From Sciurus carolinensis (taxonomy: Eukaryota; Chordata; Mammalia; Rodentia; Sciuridae): DNA of 64,000 bases. Where the stretch lies: the NCBI RefSeq assembly GCF_902686445.1, contig NC_062232.1, forward strand, positions 35,544,454 to 35,608,453, in the 5' to 3' direction. The position numbers and the translations under genes were made by a program. This document shows, piece by piece, positions 24,688-35,392 of the stretch. The notes under the pieces are model-generated. The model was not told the origin of the DNA, ran no database searches, and worked only from the letters and a program-made list of their open reading frames with translations. Each line of letters begins with the position of its first letter. Within the stretch, counting starts at the first letter, position 1.

Positions 24688-24937
24688 TGGCACATAATGG
24701 GGGGTGGGAGTGGTGCAAGAATGGAGGAAGGAGGGACTGTATAGAGGGATAAGAGGGGTGGGATGGGTGGGGGGGAAGAAAAAAATAACTGAATGAATCA
24801 AACATTATTACCCTATGTAAATGTATGATTACACTAATGGTATGCCGTTACTCCATTTACAAACAGAAACAACATGTATCCCATTTGTTTACAATAAAAA
24901 TAAATGTAAAAAAAGCATATAAAGCATATATAGCCGA

Positions 24938-25134
24938 TTGTGTTAGTTAGCTTTTTTTTTTTAACCATACCACATACCTGAGACATTCTGATTATAAAGA
25001 GAAAAAGGTGTTTCATTCCATGTTTTGTTGGCCCCATTGCTTTTGGGCTTATGTTGAGGCAGTACATCATGGTGGGGCATGTACAATGGAGCAAACAGTC
25101 ATTTACCTCATAGCCAGAAATCAAAGAAAGAAAA

Positions 25135-25172
<38 letters not shown>

Positions 25173-25355
25173 GGAGGATGGAAGACCAGTATCCCATAAT
25201 CCCCTTTGAAGTCATACCCTCAGTGACCTAAGTTTTCTAACTTGGCCACACCTTTTAAAGATCCCACTACTTCTCAAAAGCACCAAGCTACAGACCTTTT
25301 CTTTAATACCTGGACCTTTGTGGGTCTTTCAAGATACAAATTTTAGCACTAATAT
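24938..25355 (-). mobile_element. ERVL-MaLR LTR (rodent MT-like), antisense
   Basis: Plus-strand order: 'gttagcttttt', 'ggccccattgcttttgggc', 'gtacatcatggtgggg', a GA microsatellite, 'cagtgacctaag', 'ggccacacctttt', ending near 'gtgggtctttcaaga'. This is the reversed plan of rodent MaLR LTRs. No internal sequence adjoins it. Confidence 0.68.
25139..25169. repeat. (GA)n microsatellite inside the MaLR LTR
   Basis: About 15 uninterrupted GA units at the place where MaLR LTRs commonly carry a GA-rich stretch. Confidence 0.95.
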
Positions 25356-25359
25356 TTAA

Positions 25360-26003
25360 AATGTAATTGGTACCCTCAATTGTTTGCACAGGAGGTGAGT
25401 GTTTTATCGAATACTATTTATCATGTCAGTATGTCACTCCACAGTTTTGTTTCTTCCATTGAGAACCACATTCTTTCTATGGAGACATTCCCCAAATGCT
25501 ACAAATGTTGAATTTCATTCAGAAGGAGAACCAAGGTAGGATCAAAGGCATTCTCAATTAGAGATGGAAACATCTAAAAAATCAAGTCACCACAACAAGA
25601 GAGACATCTTAGCTATCCCAATGAGTGTCATTATTCAGAGATTAGTAAAACATTGAGAAGGCAGTATACTCATTCAGAAACAATCGTGTTGGATGTGGAG
25701 ATTAATACTCATTGAACCATGTAGTGTCTTAAGCCATGCATCAATCCATCTGAAAATTATCTACAGTACTCAGAGGATTATGTTAGCTATTGTGTGGTGT
25801 CAAAGCAAAGGCACCATTTAGGTTTGAATTTCTATTTCTTACTCATTCTCCCTCTCTTGCATTCCAAATCCAAATTTCTGATATTTTACCAAATAGCTCT
25901 CTCTTATATTGAGTTCCCTTAGAAGCAAAGTCCAAAGAAGGATTTCAGTGTAAGCAGTTTACTTGGGAAGAGATTTGCAAAAAACAAAAAAAAAGTAACC
26001 AAA
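25360..26003. other. Unassigned DNA
   Basis: No gene or recognised repeat between the MaLR LTR and the next target-site repeat. Confidence 0.35.
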
Positions 26004-26017
26004 CACTGCTTGGCATG

Positions 26018-26121
26018 TATAATTACACAAATGATGTGATTCTACTTCATGTACAACCAGAAAAATGAAAGTTGTACCCCACGTGTGTACAATGAATCAA
26101 AAAAAAAAGAATAAATAAAAC
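26018..26121 (+). mobile_element. Short L1 3'-end insertion with 14-bp target-site duplication
   Basis: About 104 bp of L1 3' UTR end plus A-rich tail, bounded by perfect repeats CACTGCTTGGCATG at 26004-26017 and 26122-26135. It has the same start region as the insertion at 3195-3330. Confidence 0.88.
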
Positions 26122-26189
26122 CACTGCTTGGCATGGAGAAGTAAGGGAAAGGAAGGAGGCAAATATTGCCTTATCAAAGCAGTCATCAA

Positions 26190-27678
26190 GTAAAGTAGCG
26201 GGATATAAGATCAATGCACATAAATCTAATGCATTTTTATACATAACTGATGAATCTTCAGAAAGAGAAATTAAGAAAACTACCCCATTCACAATAGCAT
26301 TGAAAAAAATAAAATACTTGGGAATCAATCTCACAAAAGAGGTGAAAGACCTCTACAATGAGAACTACAGAACACTAAAGAAAGAAATTAAAGAAAACCT
26401 TAGAAGATGGAAAGATCTCCCATGTTCTTGGATAGGAAGAATTAATATTGTCAAAATGGCTATACTACCAAAAGTGCTATACAGATTCAATGCAATTCCA
26501 ATTAAAATCCCAATGATGTACCTTGCAGAAATAGAGCAAGCAATTATGAAATTCATCTGGAAGATTAAAAAACCCAGAATAGCTAAAGCAATCCTTGGCA
26601 GAAAGAGTGAAGCAGGGGGTATCGCAATACCAGATCTTCAACTCTACTACAAAGCAATAGTAACAAAAATGGCATGGTATTGGTACCAAAATAGAAAGGT
26701 GGATCAATGGTACAGAATAGAGGACACAGACACAAACCCAAATAAATATAATTTTCTCATACTAGACAAAGGGGCCAAAAATATGCAATGGAGAAAAGAT
26801 AGCCTCTTCAACAAATGGTGCTGGGAGAATTGGAAATCCATATGCAACAGAATGAAACTAAACCCATATCTCTCACCATATACGAAACTAAACTCAAAAT
26901 GGATTAAGGAGCTTGGAATCAGACCAGAGACCTTGCATCTTATAGAAGAAAAAGTAGGTCCAGAGCTTCAACATGTCGGCTTAGGACCAGAGTTCCTGAA
27001 CAGGACTCCTATAGCACAAGAAATAAAAGCAAGAATCAATAACTGGGATAGATTCAAACTAAAAAGCTTTCTCTCAGCAAAGGAAACTATCAGCAATGCG
27101 AAGAGAGAGCCTACAGAGTGGGAAAAAATCTTTGCCAATCATACTTCAGATAGAGCACTAATCTCCAGAATCTATAAAGAACTCAAAAAACTCTACACCA
27201 AGAATACAAATAATCCAATCGACAAATGGGCTAAGGAAATGAATAGACACTTCACAGAAGAAGATCTACAAGCAATCAACAAACATATGGAAAAATGTTC
27301 AACATCTCTATTAATAAGAGAAATGCAAATCAAAACTACCCTAAGATTCCATCTCACCCCAATTAGAATGGCGATTATCAAGAATACAAGCAACAACAGG
27401 TGTTGGCGAGAATGTGGGTAGAAAGGTACACTCATACATTGCTGGTGGGGCTGCACATTAGTGCAGCCACTCTGGAAAGCAGTGTGGAAACTTCTTAGAA
27501 AACTTGGAACCACCATTTGACCCAGCTATCCCACTCCTTGGCCTATACCCAAAGGACTTAAAATCAACATATTACAGAGATACAGCCACATCAATGTTCA
27601 TAGCTGCTCAGTTCACAATAGCCAGATTGTGGAACCAACCTAGATGTCCTTCAATTGATGAATGTATAAAGAAACTGT

Positions 27679-27726
<48 letters not shown>

Positions 27727-27867
27727 ATGGAATATTACTCAGCCATAAAGAACGATAAACTTATCGCATTTGCAGGCAAATGGATGAAATTGGAGAATAT
27801 CATGCTAAGCGAGATAAACCAATCTCAAAAAACCAAAGGACAAATGATATCGCTAATAAGTGGATGA
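26190..27867 (+). pseudogene. L1-F ORF2 C-terminal fragment
   Basis: The open piece 26300-27421 carries the RT thumb and the region after it. The frame breaks at TGA-TAG-type changes near 27419 and again around a small loss near 27510. The last piece (27504-27758) runs into a TA microsatellite. It has no endonuclease and no RT palm motifs. Confidence 0.9.
27681..27722. repeat. (TA)n microsatellite in L1-F ORF2
   Basis: About 21 TA units at the point where other copies have a short TATATATA run in the ORF2 C-terminal coding sequence. Confidence 0.95.
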
Positions 27868-27878
27868 TGACACATAAT

Positions 27879-27922
27879 GGGGGGTGGGAGGGGTTAGTGT
27901 TAGGGTTAGAGTTAGGGTTAGG
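27879..27922 (+). repeat. G-rich and telomere-like tract in the L1-F 3' UTR
   Basis: A G-rich run is followed by GTTAGGG/GTTAGAG-type units, including two exact TTAGGG units and two near-matches. The same position in L1-E and L1-D has related units; L1-A and L1-B lack them. Confidence 0.85.
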
Positions 27923-28266
27923 AATGGGGGCAAGAATGGAGGAAGGAAGGACTGTATAGAGGGAAAAGAGGGGTGGGAGGGGTGGGGGGGAGGGAAAAAT
28001 AACAGAATGAATCAAACAACATTACCCTATGTAAATTTATGATTACACAAATGGTATGACTTTACGCCATGTACAAACAGAGAAACAACATGTATCCCAT
28101 TTGTTTACATTTAAAAAAAAAAGCAGTCATCAATATGGGTATCTAGAGCTTAATCCTGCTGGTAAATAATGGGAGTCACTATAAGAAAATTACCCCTATG
28201 GCATCATCTCCAGTCTGCAGGTGAGAGAGAGTATAAATTTAAACATCAGAGTTTAAGAACATCAGA

Positions 28267-28361
28267 GAAAAAGAATAGCAGAAGCACCGTTTTTCAGAAG
28301 GATTAACAACCTGAACCTTGCATCTTCTGAGTATTTACTTAAAATATAGGGTACAAGTTCA
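28267..28361 (+). repeat. Local direct repeat, copy 1
   Basis: Very similar to 29458-29554 (shared AAGGATTAACAACCTGAACC and flanks), about 1.2 kb apart in the same orientation. Not a family I recognise. Confidence 0.8.
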
Positions 28362-29457
28362 TTAAGAGAGTATAAATTTATACATCAATTGCTGCCATCT
28401 TTATTTGAGGGCTGCTGAGAGTGGAGAAGGATATGAATTCCCCAGCACTAACATGACAATTTTCTGAGTAGTCACTTGTTTCAGGAGTGAGGGTGAGAAA
28501 ATTTTGCACTGTTGTGGTTCAGACAAGCACATTCATTGCCAGCAGATGACAGAGGACACAGGACATCAATGAGAATTTCTAATGTTACACAATAAAACAT
28601 CAACTTTCCCTCTTCAAGGGGATAATCTCTTTTTAGAATGTTAAAGGAAAAAGATGTCATCATTGGGAGTCTATCAGGAGTTATACAGCAAGTAAGGTCA
28701 AAGATATCAGAAAATGGGTCTTGAAATGATTGGCTAATGATTTTGTAAGCAGAGAATTGTTCCTCATCCATAAAGGGACACTAAGCAGTAGTAGTCACAA
28801 ATATTATAAATCATTGACTAGAATGTGCTGACATCTTTCCTACTCCACTTGTCTGAAGATGTATGTTTGATCACCACCCATTTTATACATGTATCAACAT
28901 ATTGCATTGTGTTTATAATTATGTATAATTATTATATGCCATTTTAAAATTAAATTTAAGAAGATGTCTCAAGGTTAGGAAAATCAAAGAGTACTCATTC
29001 TCTTTCTTGGTCATTCTCTTACTCACACCATGGCCAGGAAAGGAGCTATTGATACAATGGAACATGTTTTTATCAACTATTTTTTTGTATTAGCATTATA
29101 AAGTTACATTATGAAAAGTATTATTTTGGCTTAGAAAGAAATGTTAAAAGCCATGTCTTCCAAGCTCCTTGCTGTCTAGGCTGAGAAAATTGAAGACCAG
29201 AAAAGTTGGACTACTTGCCCAGTGTTATACAGGTGGTTCACGGTACAGCCATCCCTAAAGTGGAAGATCTTTTAGAATCTCCATGACAGTGCATATTTCC
29301 TGTTCTATATAAACCTCATCTAGAAATGGTGGGAGTTAAAGGTCCTAGCATGCATCCCATATTCAAATCAAATATCACACGAAATTAGACAAGATCCCCT
29401 CCTCATCTCTGTCTTCTTGGCTTACTTCACTCACAAACAGTATTTATACTCTGAAAG

Positions 29458-29554
29458 AAGAAAAAGAACAGCAGAAGCACCATTTTTCAGAAGGATTAAC
29501 AACCTGAACCTTGCATCTTCTGAGTAGCTACTTAAAATATGAGGTACAAGTTCA
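29458..29554 (+). repeat. Local direct repeat, copy 2
   Basis: Partner of 28267-28361. The similarity ends within about 10 bp of both ends. Confidence 0.8.
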
Positions 29555-29843
29555 GCTCTAGGCACAAATAGAAAAGTTTGGGGGTAAGGAATCAATAGGC
29601 CAGCTGACCAAGTTTTCTAGTTCTGGATAAGCCATAGTCAAATTAGAAAAGCAATAGTGTGATCCAGGGCAGCAAAATCCAATTTTGCCTACAACACAGA
29701 GATTCCTTGAGGCAGCCCTTTAAAGATGACATTATAGACAGGATTATTTCCCATGTGTACAAATATGGCTAGGGAGAAAAACACATACACACAGATAGAA
29801 CGTGATGCGTGATCCATTCTATTCAGGAAACAAATTTTCTTGT

Positions 29844-29845
<2 letters not shown>

Positions 29846-29906
<61 letters not shown>

Positions 29907-29907
29907 T
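29846..29907. repeat. (TA)n followed by T-run
   Basis: About 21 TA units then about 18 T. The open frames across it encode only Ile-Tyr repeats and are artefacts. Confidence 0.95.
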
Positions 29908-30404
29908 AGAAAGAGCATTATAAAAGCAGCAGGAGATTGTAATAGAAAAAGAAACGGAACACTGCAAGTCTTTTTTTATGATGTTTCACACACAAAAAGA
30001 AAAATAACTCAGAGAATTGTCAGATTTCTTAGAAGATGCAGTAAATATATTGTTAGCATCTCAATGAGTCGCTAACAAGATGTTGTCTGCACAGAGGTGG
30101 GGCAGAAAAACTGTCACCAAACTCCAGTCAATGATTTATAGTATTTGTGACTACCACATGCAAAGAGTGTCAGCTGGCAATTTATTCTTGCTGATGTAAC
30201 CCGACAGAGTTTTCTTCCTTTCTGACAACCAGTCCAGTAAGTAAGGTTAACACATTTCAGCTCTAATAAGCAGAGGTAACACTAGCAGTGGAGTTTGGTT
30301 CTTAGTCATGCCTATATGTTGGTTGTGTTGAAACAGAGCCAGGAAAACAGTTCATGGCAGCCACTCAGACTGTGACACAAAGGAGGGAGACAAAGAGAGT
30401 AGAA

Positions 30405-30580
30405 CAGTGCTTGTCAAACTTTAATGTGCATCAGAATCCCCTGGAGGGCTTGTTAAAACACAGATGGCTGGGCCTTCCCCTCCTCATGTGTGTGACTCCA
30501 TAGGTTTAGAGTGGGCATTTCTAACAAGTTCCCAGGTGGTGCTGCTTCTTCTGGTCCAGAGGCCACATTGAAAATCACTG
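30405..30580 (+). mobile_element. MER5A-like hAT-Charlie MITE
   Basis: 176 bp with terminal CAGTG and CACTG, the MER5A internal blocks 'gcatcagaatcccctggag' and 'catttctaacaagttcccag', and perfect 8-bp target-site repeats GAGTAGAA at 30397-30404 and 30581-30588. The element is non-autonomous with no transposase. Confidence 0.93.
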
Positions 30581-30589
30581 GAGTAGAAT

Positions 30590-31240
30590 GTGACGCTCTC
30601 CCATCTGGCTGGTGACTCAGACAAATCCAGGTCCACACCTGGAGACAACACTCTAATCTCCAGAAAGCTGGAAAGCCCAGAAGTGTGAGGGAGAGGAAAT
30701 CATTCTGCCAGACATACCAGAAAGACTTTGTTTACCAGGTGACTTTTAAGCTCGGCACTAGAAGGAGAAAGATTCCTCCATGGGGACAAGCAGCAGGGAA
30801 CAGGATTTCAAACAGAGGATGGGTGAAGGTGACCTGTGGCAGATAAGTAGAAATGGTCTTTGGGATTGATTCTAATATGCTTAAACCAGTAAGATGGCTA
30901 CTTGTTTTACAACCATATACATGAAGGGGCCCCATTATTCTGTTCATTTAATCAGACATTCACATTAACCACTTGAGGGAATTGCACACAAACAGAAAGA
31001 AAAGTGAAAGAAGTTGGAAGTGTGACTTCCCTCCAACTTTTCCTCCATTGCTGCCTGCATTTTCTCAATGCAAGCTGGAGTGACATAAATAATTATCCTT
31101 CAAAGGCAGAATAAATTTTTCTTAGCTGAAAGGACTTGATTATGCAGGGAAGCTCTTTTAAAATTATCAGAGTCCATCAGTGGCTTAGAGGCAGCCTCAA
31201 TGGGGCAGAACAAGCACCAAACATATGTGAAGAAGGTTGG
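30590..31240. other. Unassigned DNA
   Basis: No gene or named repeat recognised. Confidence 0.35.
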
Positions 31241-31244
31241 GTTT

Positions 31245-31408
31245 CTGTTCAAGCTGAATTACCTCAAGCAACTGTCATAACCTCTCTAAGCCTCGGTTTA
31301 CTCATCTGTGAAATGGAATAATTCTTACCTCTGAAATGCATTGCATGGGACAAAATACGAAAGCTGCTCATGGACTGTGAAGTGCTGTATAAGGTGCTAA
31401 TAGAGTGA
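31245..31408 (+). repeat. MIR SINE
   Basis: Contains the MIR core 'aacctctctaagcctcggtt' followed by 'ctcatctgtgaaatggaata' and a decayed 3' part. Diverged, as expected for a mammal-wide SINE. Confidence 0.8.
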
Positions 31409-31409
31409 T

Positions 31410-34241
31410 TGTCAAGATGTGTTCTTGGATGCCTTTCAGACTTTGAAGCCCACAGATTTAGAAAATCTGCTTGAGTGAGTTGTGGTTATAATTTCTGATT
31501 CTACCATAGAAGACTATAAAAAGAACCTGGGATAAATGGCTTGCTGTCAATTTGCTCAAGTGAAGACACAAATATGCATGCACATGTGATTTAATTTAAT
31601 ATTCAGAGACTGCTTATTTCCTTCCAGTATCTATCTTTCCCTTTCCTTAGAGAAGAATCCCAATTTATAACTGGGCATATTGCCACCCAGCAAAAAGGAA
31701 AAAAAAAAAAGATTGGACATTTCAGTCTCTTTTACATCTAGGTATGCCCATGAGAAATTCTGGTCAGAAAATGTCCCATCTGGGACTTGTGGGCAGAGTC
31801 CTTACAGACAGCTAACTCAGCTGGGAGGGGTGCTCTTTTGTCACCCCAACATTTTCCTGCTGCCCACCTGGTATGTGTTATAATAGCTAGAACTCCAACA
31901 GCCATCTCTCACTATCATGCAACATAAAAGACAGAATCTACAAGCTAGGATGACAAAGTGAATGAAAAGAGCCTTTGTGTCTGATGACAATGAAGGGCTG
32001 CTATTTCAACCATCTCCTGCCTATCTCCAGACTTCTTTTAAGTGAGCACATTCATCTGACATATTCTGCTGTTATTTTTTTACATTTGTTACTGAACTTC
32101 ACCTTATCTGATACATATGACTTAAATTATCTGTTACTGGTGGTTGCAGGAGTCCATTATCATTGCATTGACACACATGCTCCATTGGTATCCTGTGATG
32201 CAATTGGCATCTGAATTCACATTTCCTAGATGCACTGAAAAACACTTATAATCCAATAACTGCTCATTCTTTGATTTTCCCTTCCTGGTATTTAACCAGT
32301 CAGTCGACTTTGATAGTAGGTATATTCTGATCCTGGACTCAACACCATTTTCTTTCCATCCTTCCTAAGTCCTACAGATTCCTTGAGAAATTTGATGTCG
32401 TGAAGTTTTTACTTTCTTCCCTTCAAAAACTTATCGAAGAGAAGATGTTGATGAATTCCCAATTATGTTAACACTACTCACTCTGATAGTTTTTCTTACA
32501 GGATTATCATGGAATAGGTTATGTAATCCCATGAATATGTAGTAAAATAATGCAGTGGTAGGAATTTAAGCATCTGATAGTGGTTATAGAATATATTATT
32601 TTGGGCAGTTCAACTTTCTTGGGATCTCTGAAATCTGATCTTTAAGTGATCCTCTGAAGGTCAGTCTGACCTTATTTGTCCAAGAATGCTTCATTCAACA
32701 GCTTTTCATCTCAATGGCTCTCAAGGCCCAATTTTCACAAAGATTCCAAGTGGCACTAGAAATAAAGTATCTCACATGTAGGGATCATGTTTCAGATGTC
32801 GTGATGACCTTTGTTTTCTCCATACCTCCTGATGTACACAATAGGAGCTTGATAAATAATGCATGCAAGTATGTCCATTAGACCATCATTACTTGGGGTG
32901 TTCAGCTGATGGCTGTCTTATCCCTAAGAGTAGATGGACACTACTCTTTAAAGAGATCACTCTCATTCCAATGTAAAATGTTTTCTTTAGATAATTGTGC
33001 ACAAAATGATATATTTTTATCATCCAGCTTTTTGAGAAATAGACACTTAAAAGGCACAAAATAGATTATTGCTTCATGGCTCAGATGGTATATATCTGTC
33101 TGTTTTGTTTGTTTAAGTCTTACTAAGGATGGTGGTGTCCTGGATTATTCCACTTTCCATTTCTCCCTGCCATTATACTTCCAAATATTTTACAAATAAA
33201 ACATTTTTTCTTATTTTACTTTTTCATGGGGAAGTATTGAGTATGACAGGGCCTGTCATCACCTAATGAGAAATGGCTCTTGGGACACTTATGACTATTA
33301 TTAAGATGACATTTTCCACACTTAGCATCAGAAAGGAACTGAGATGCATGGACTTTAAAACAAAACAGTGAGGGACCATAGAAAAGACAGAAGTCAAAGA
33401 AAAATAGAAGAAATAATTTTATGGGTTTAGGCTCAGGCTGGTAACATTTTCAAAGGCATCTTGAAATTTTTCCTTTAAAGAAAAGGGGAGAAAACCAAAG
33501 AGACACAGGGAAGTGAGATTCTATCTATCATGGGGTTAATTACGATTCAGTAGGCTTCTTGCTTTAGTGACCCTATCTTTTCACAAAAAAACGAGTCCCT
33601 CTCATTGTGTCTTCATCAAGGAATCTAGAGCACAGAAAGTCAGCTCCAGATTGGCTTTGAACTACAAGGAAAAAATCACCAATATAACATGCATGCATAA
33701 GTAATGCATTGCTGCAAAACTGAGCCTTGGTATCACACTGCAGACATGGAGTAATGCATTAAAAAGTCACCATAAAGTATTGAACACTTAAAAGCACCAT
33801 TTTTCTTTTTTGACAGCATAATGAAAAGTTTCAAAGCCTCTTATCTTTCAAATTATTGTGCCAGTTTATGGTTTCATTTTCCAACAGATCTTTAGGTATG
33901 TGCCAAAAGTCATGGGGATGAGAATGAATGTGAAGATGAAAACACAACTTCAAAACTCTCACAACTAATGCTTGGAATCTTGAAAGTTAAAGCAGATGCC
34001 TGTTATAAATTGCAATTTTGTGTGGAAACAATCTGTCAGCAACTTAATGCTTAGTAGCAACTGTTCTCCAGAAAACAGCTTGTCTTCTTTGGTAGCATGG
34101 CTATGCTTGAAGGATGAAAGGTTGTCCAAAATTTTGAAGGCATGGAAACGGGCATGTGGCCAGGCTTTAATGCAGTTACCGACATCATATCTGGTCCTGT
34201 CAAATTTACGTATATTTCCACTTGGAAGGAATTCAACATTT
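31410..34241. other. Unassigned low-repeat DNA
   Basis: About 2.8 kb without a supported gene. Short open frames such as 31975-32214 and 33965-34285 show no recognisable domain. A possible L2-like scrap at 32830-32870 is too short to call. Confidence 0.4.
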
Positions 34242-34249
34242 ATATAGGA

Positions 34250-34415
34250 CAGTGCTTCTAAAACTTCAATGTACATATGACTCACCTGGAGATCTTGTTA
34301 AAATAGATTCTGATTCAGCAGGTCTGAAGTAGGCCTTGAGAGTTCACAAGTGTTACCAACTCCCGGGTAAAGCTGGTACTGCTGGTCTGTGGAACACAAT
34401 TTGAGTAGCAGCAAG
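34250..34415 (+). mobile_element. MER5-like hAT MITE, diverged
   Basis: Starts CAGTGCTTCTAAAACTTCAA, has 'cacctggagatcttgttaaa' and 'gattcagcaggtctg' blocks, and ends near 'ttgagtagcagcaag'. Near-matching 8-bp flanks ATATAGGA (34242-34249) and ATATAAGA (34416-34423). Confidence 0.82.
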
Positions 34416-34423
34416 ATATAAGA

Positions 34424-35023
34424 CCAGTTTTGTTTTGTTTTACCTATAGTTTTTAGACAGACATCCTAATCTTTAAAAATTAATTATGTATGTCACAAGT
34501 AATTTGTTATCAGTACTAGTTAAATCACCAAGATTTTCTCCCACTGTAACTGTATCTATGGTCGCTATATCTATATTTTTATCTATATTACTATGGATCT
34601 CTCTATTTGTATCTGCAAATAGAAATCAGTTCAAAGTTATCCCCATAATAATGTTACACTCCTTGACATCTAGCTTCTGCTACACTTCATTAGTAAAAGA
34701 GAAAAAGGTAGATTCCTGCCAGGGAATTACACATAGGCCTGATTATCTCTCAGGGAATGAATTACACATGTGAATATTATCTGCCTTGAATGGAGAGAAG
34801 ACTGGGAATTGCTAATCCAGTTGAATCTTTCAACTGAAGCTTTCATGTCCTTTACAATGTGCCAAATCTTTGCTTGAACAGTCCAAACGATCTAAGTCAT
34901 CATATTGCATCTTTGGAGAGCTCTAAGGATCAGAAATTCTTCTTTATATTGAATCATCTCTTTTGTCCCCTTGTGCTTTCATCTATTAGTTGTGATTCTA
35001 TTCTTTAAAATAGAAAGGCATGG
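34424..35023. other. Unassigned DNA
   Basis: No gene or repeat recognised between the MER5-like element and L1-C. Confidence 0.35.
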
Positions 35024-35038
35024 ATCTACATTTTTTTT

Positions 35039-35237
35039 AGTTTTCCAGAACAGATTTATTGACATATAATTCACATAATATAACATTCACATAGTACACA
35101 ATTCAATGGTTTAAACATATTACATTATTATATTATTAATGTTTTAAAATTATGGTTAAATATATATAGCAAAATTTGCCATTTTAACCATTTTAGTTTA
35201 TTTTTGAAGTCCATTTTCAACCTTTATTAAGGTAGAG
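35039..35237 (-). mobile_element. Old L1M-type 3'-end sequence, possibly transduced by L1-C
   Basis: Minus-strand text includes 'aaatggttaaaatggcaaat' and 'gaattatatgtcaataaa', typical of ancient L1 3' ends. It ends in AATAAA about 20 bp before an 8-A run. It lies inside the proposed L1-C target-site repeats. Confidence 0.6.
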
Positions 35238-35392
35238 TTGCCCTGCCTTATTTTTTATTTTTTTCAAACACGTATAACAATGTCTGTCTCATTCTACCGT
35301 CCTTCCCATCTCCACCGCCACACATCTCCCTTCATTCCCCTCTGCATAATCCAAAGTTCTTTCATTCTTCCCTACCCACTTCCCACTATGGA

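Larger units (their letters stand above)
18553..24914 (+). mobile_element. L1-B: near full-length LINE-1, defective, inverted near-copy of L1-A
   Basis: The element contains a 5' UTR lacking its first roughly 200 bp relative to L1-A, the 35-bp array, ORF1 (19778-20796), ORF2 (20852-24687), a 3' UTR and a short A-tail (24908-24914). I found no target-site duplication. Sequence agreement with L1-A is very high along the whole length, including shared disabling indels. Neither outer flank is homologous to the L1-A flanks, so the similarity stops at the element borders. Confidence 0.93.
26190..28119 (+). mobile_element. L1-F: 5'-truncated LINE-1
   Basis: Begins inside ORF2 just after the RT catalytic region and runs through the ORF2 C-terminus (stop at 27865-27867), a 3' UTR with telomere-like repeats, a polypurine tract and an A-tail. 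Perfect 14-bp target-site repeats AAAGCAGTCATCAA lie at 26176-26189 and 28120-28133, so the truncation happened at insertion. The sequence is closest to L1-D and L1-E. Confidence 0.95.
28134..30396. other. Mostly unassigned; holds a local direct repeat and a TA/T microsatellite
   Basis: No gene seen. A roughly 95-bp direct repeat occurs at 28267-28361 and 29458-29554. A TA run and T run occupy 29846-29907. A stretch at 29175-29240 resembles an antisense MIR core but is too short to be sure. Confidence 0.4.

Noticed and set aside
6827..24914. L1-A and L1-B as an inverted segmental duplication
   Set aside because: Sequence outside the elements is not shared on either side and the 5' ends differ, so duplication of a larger genomic block is unsupported.
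27879..27922. True interstitial telomere or chromosome-fusion scar
   Set aside because: The TTAGGG-like units sit at a fixed place in the L1 3' UTR and recur in two other L1 copies.
29689..30075. Ile-Tyr repeat open frames
   Set aside because: Translated TA microsatellite on both strands.
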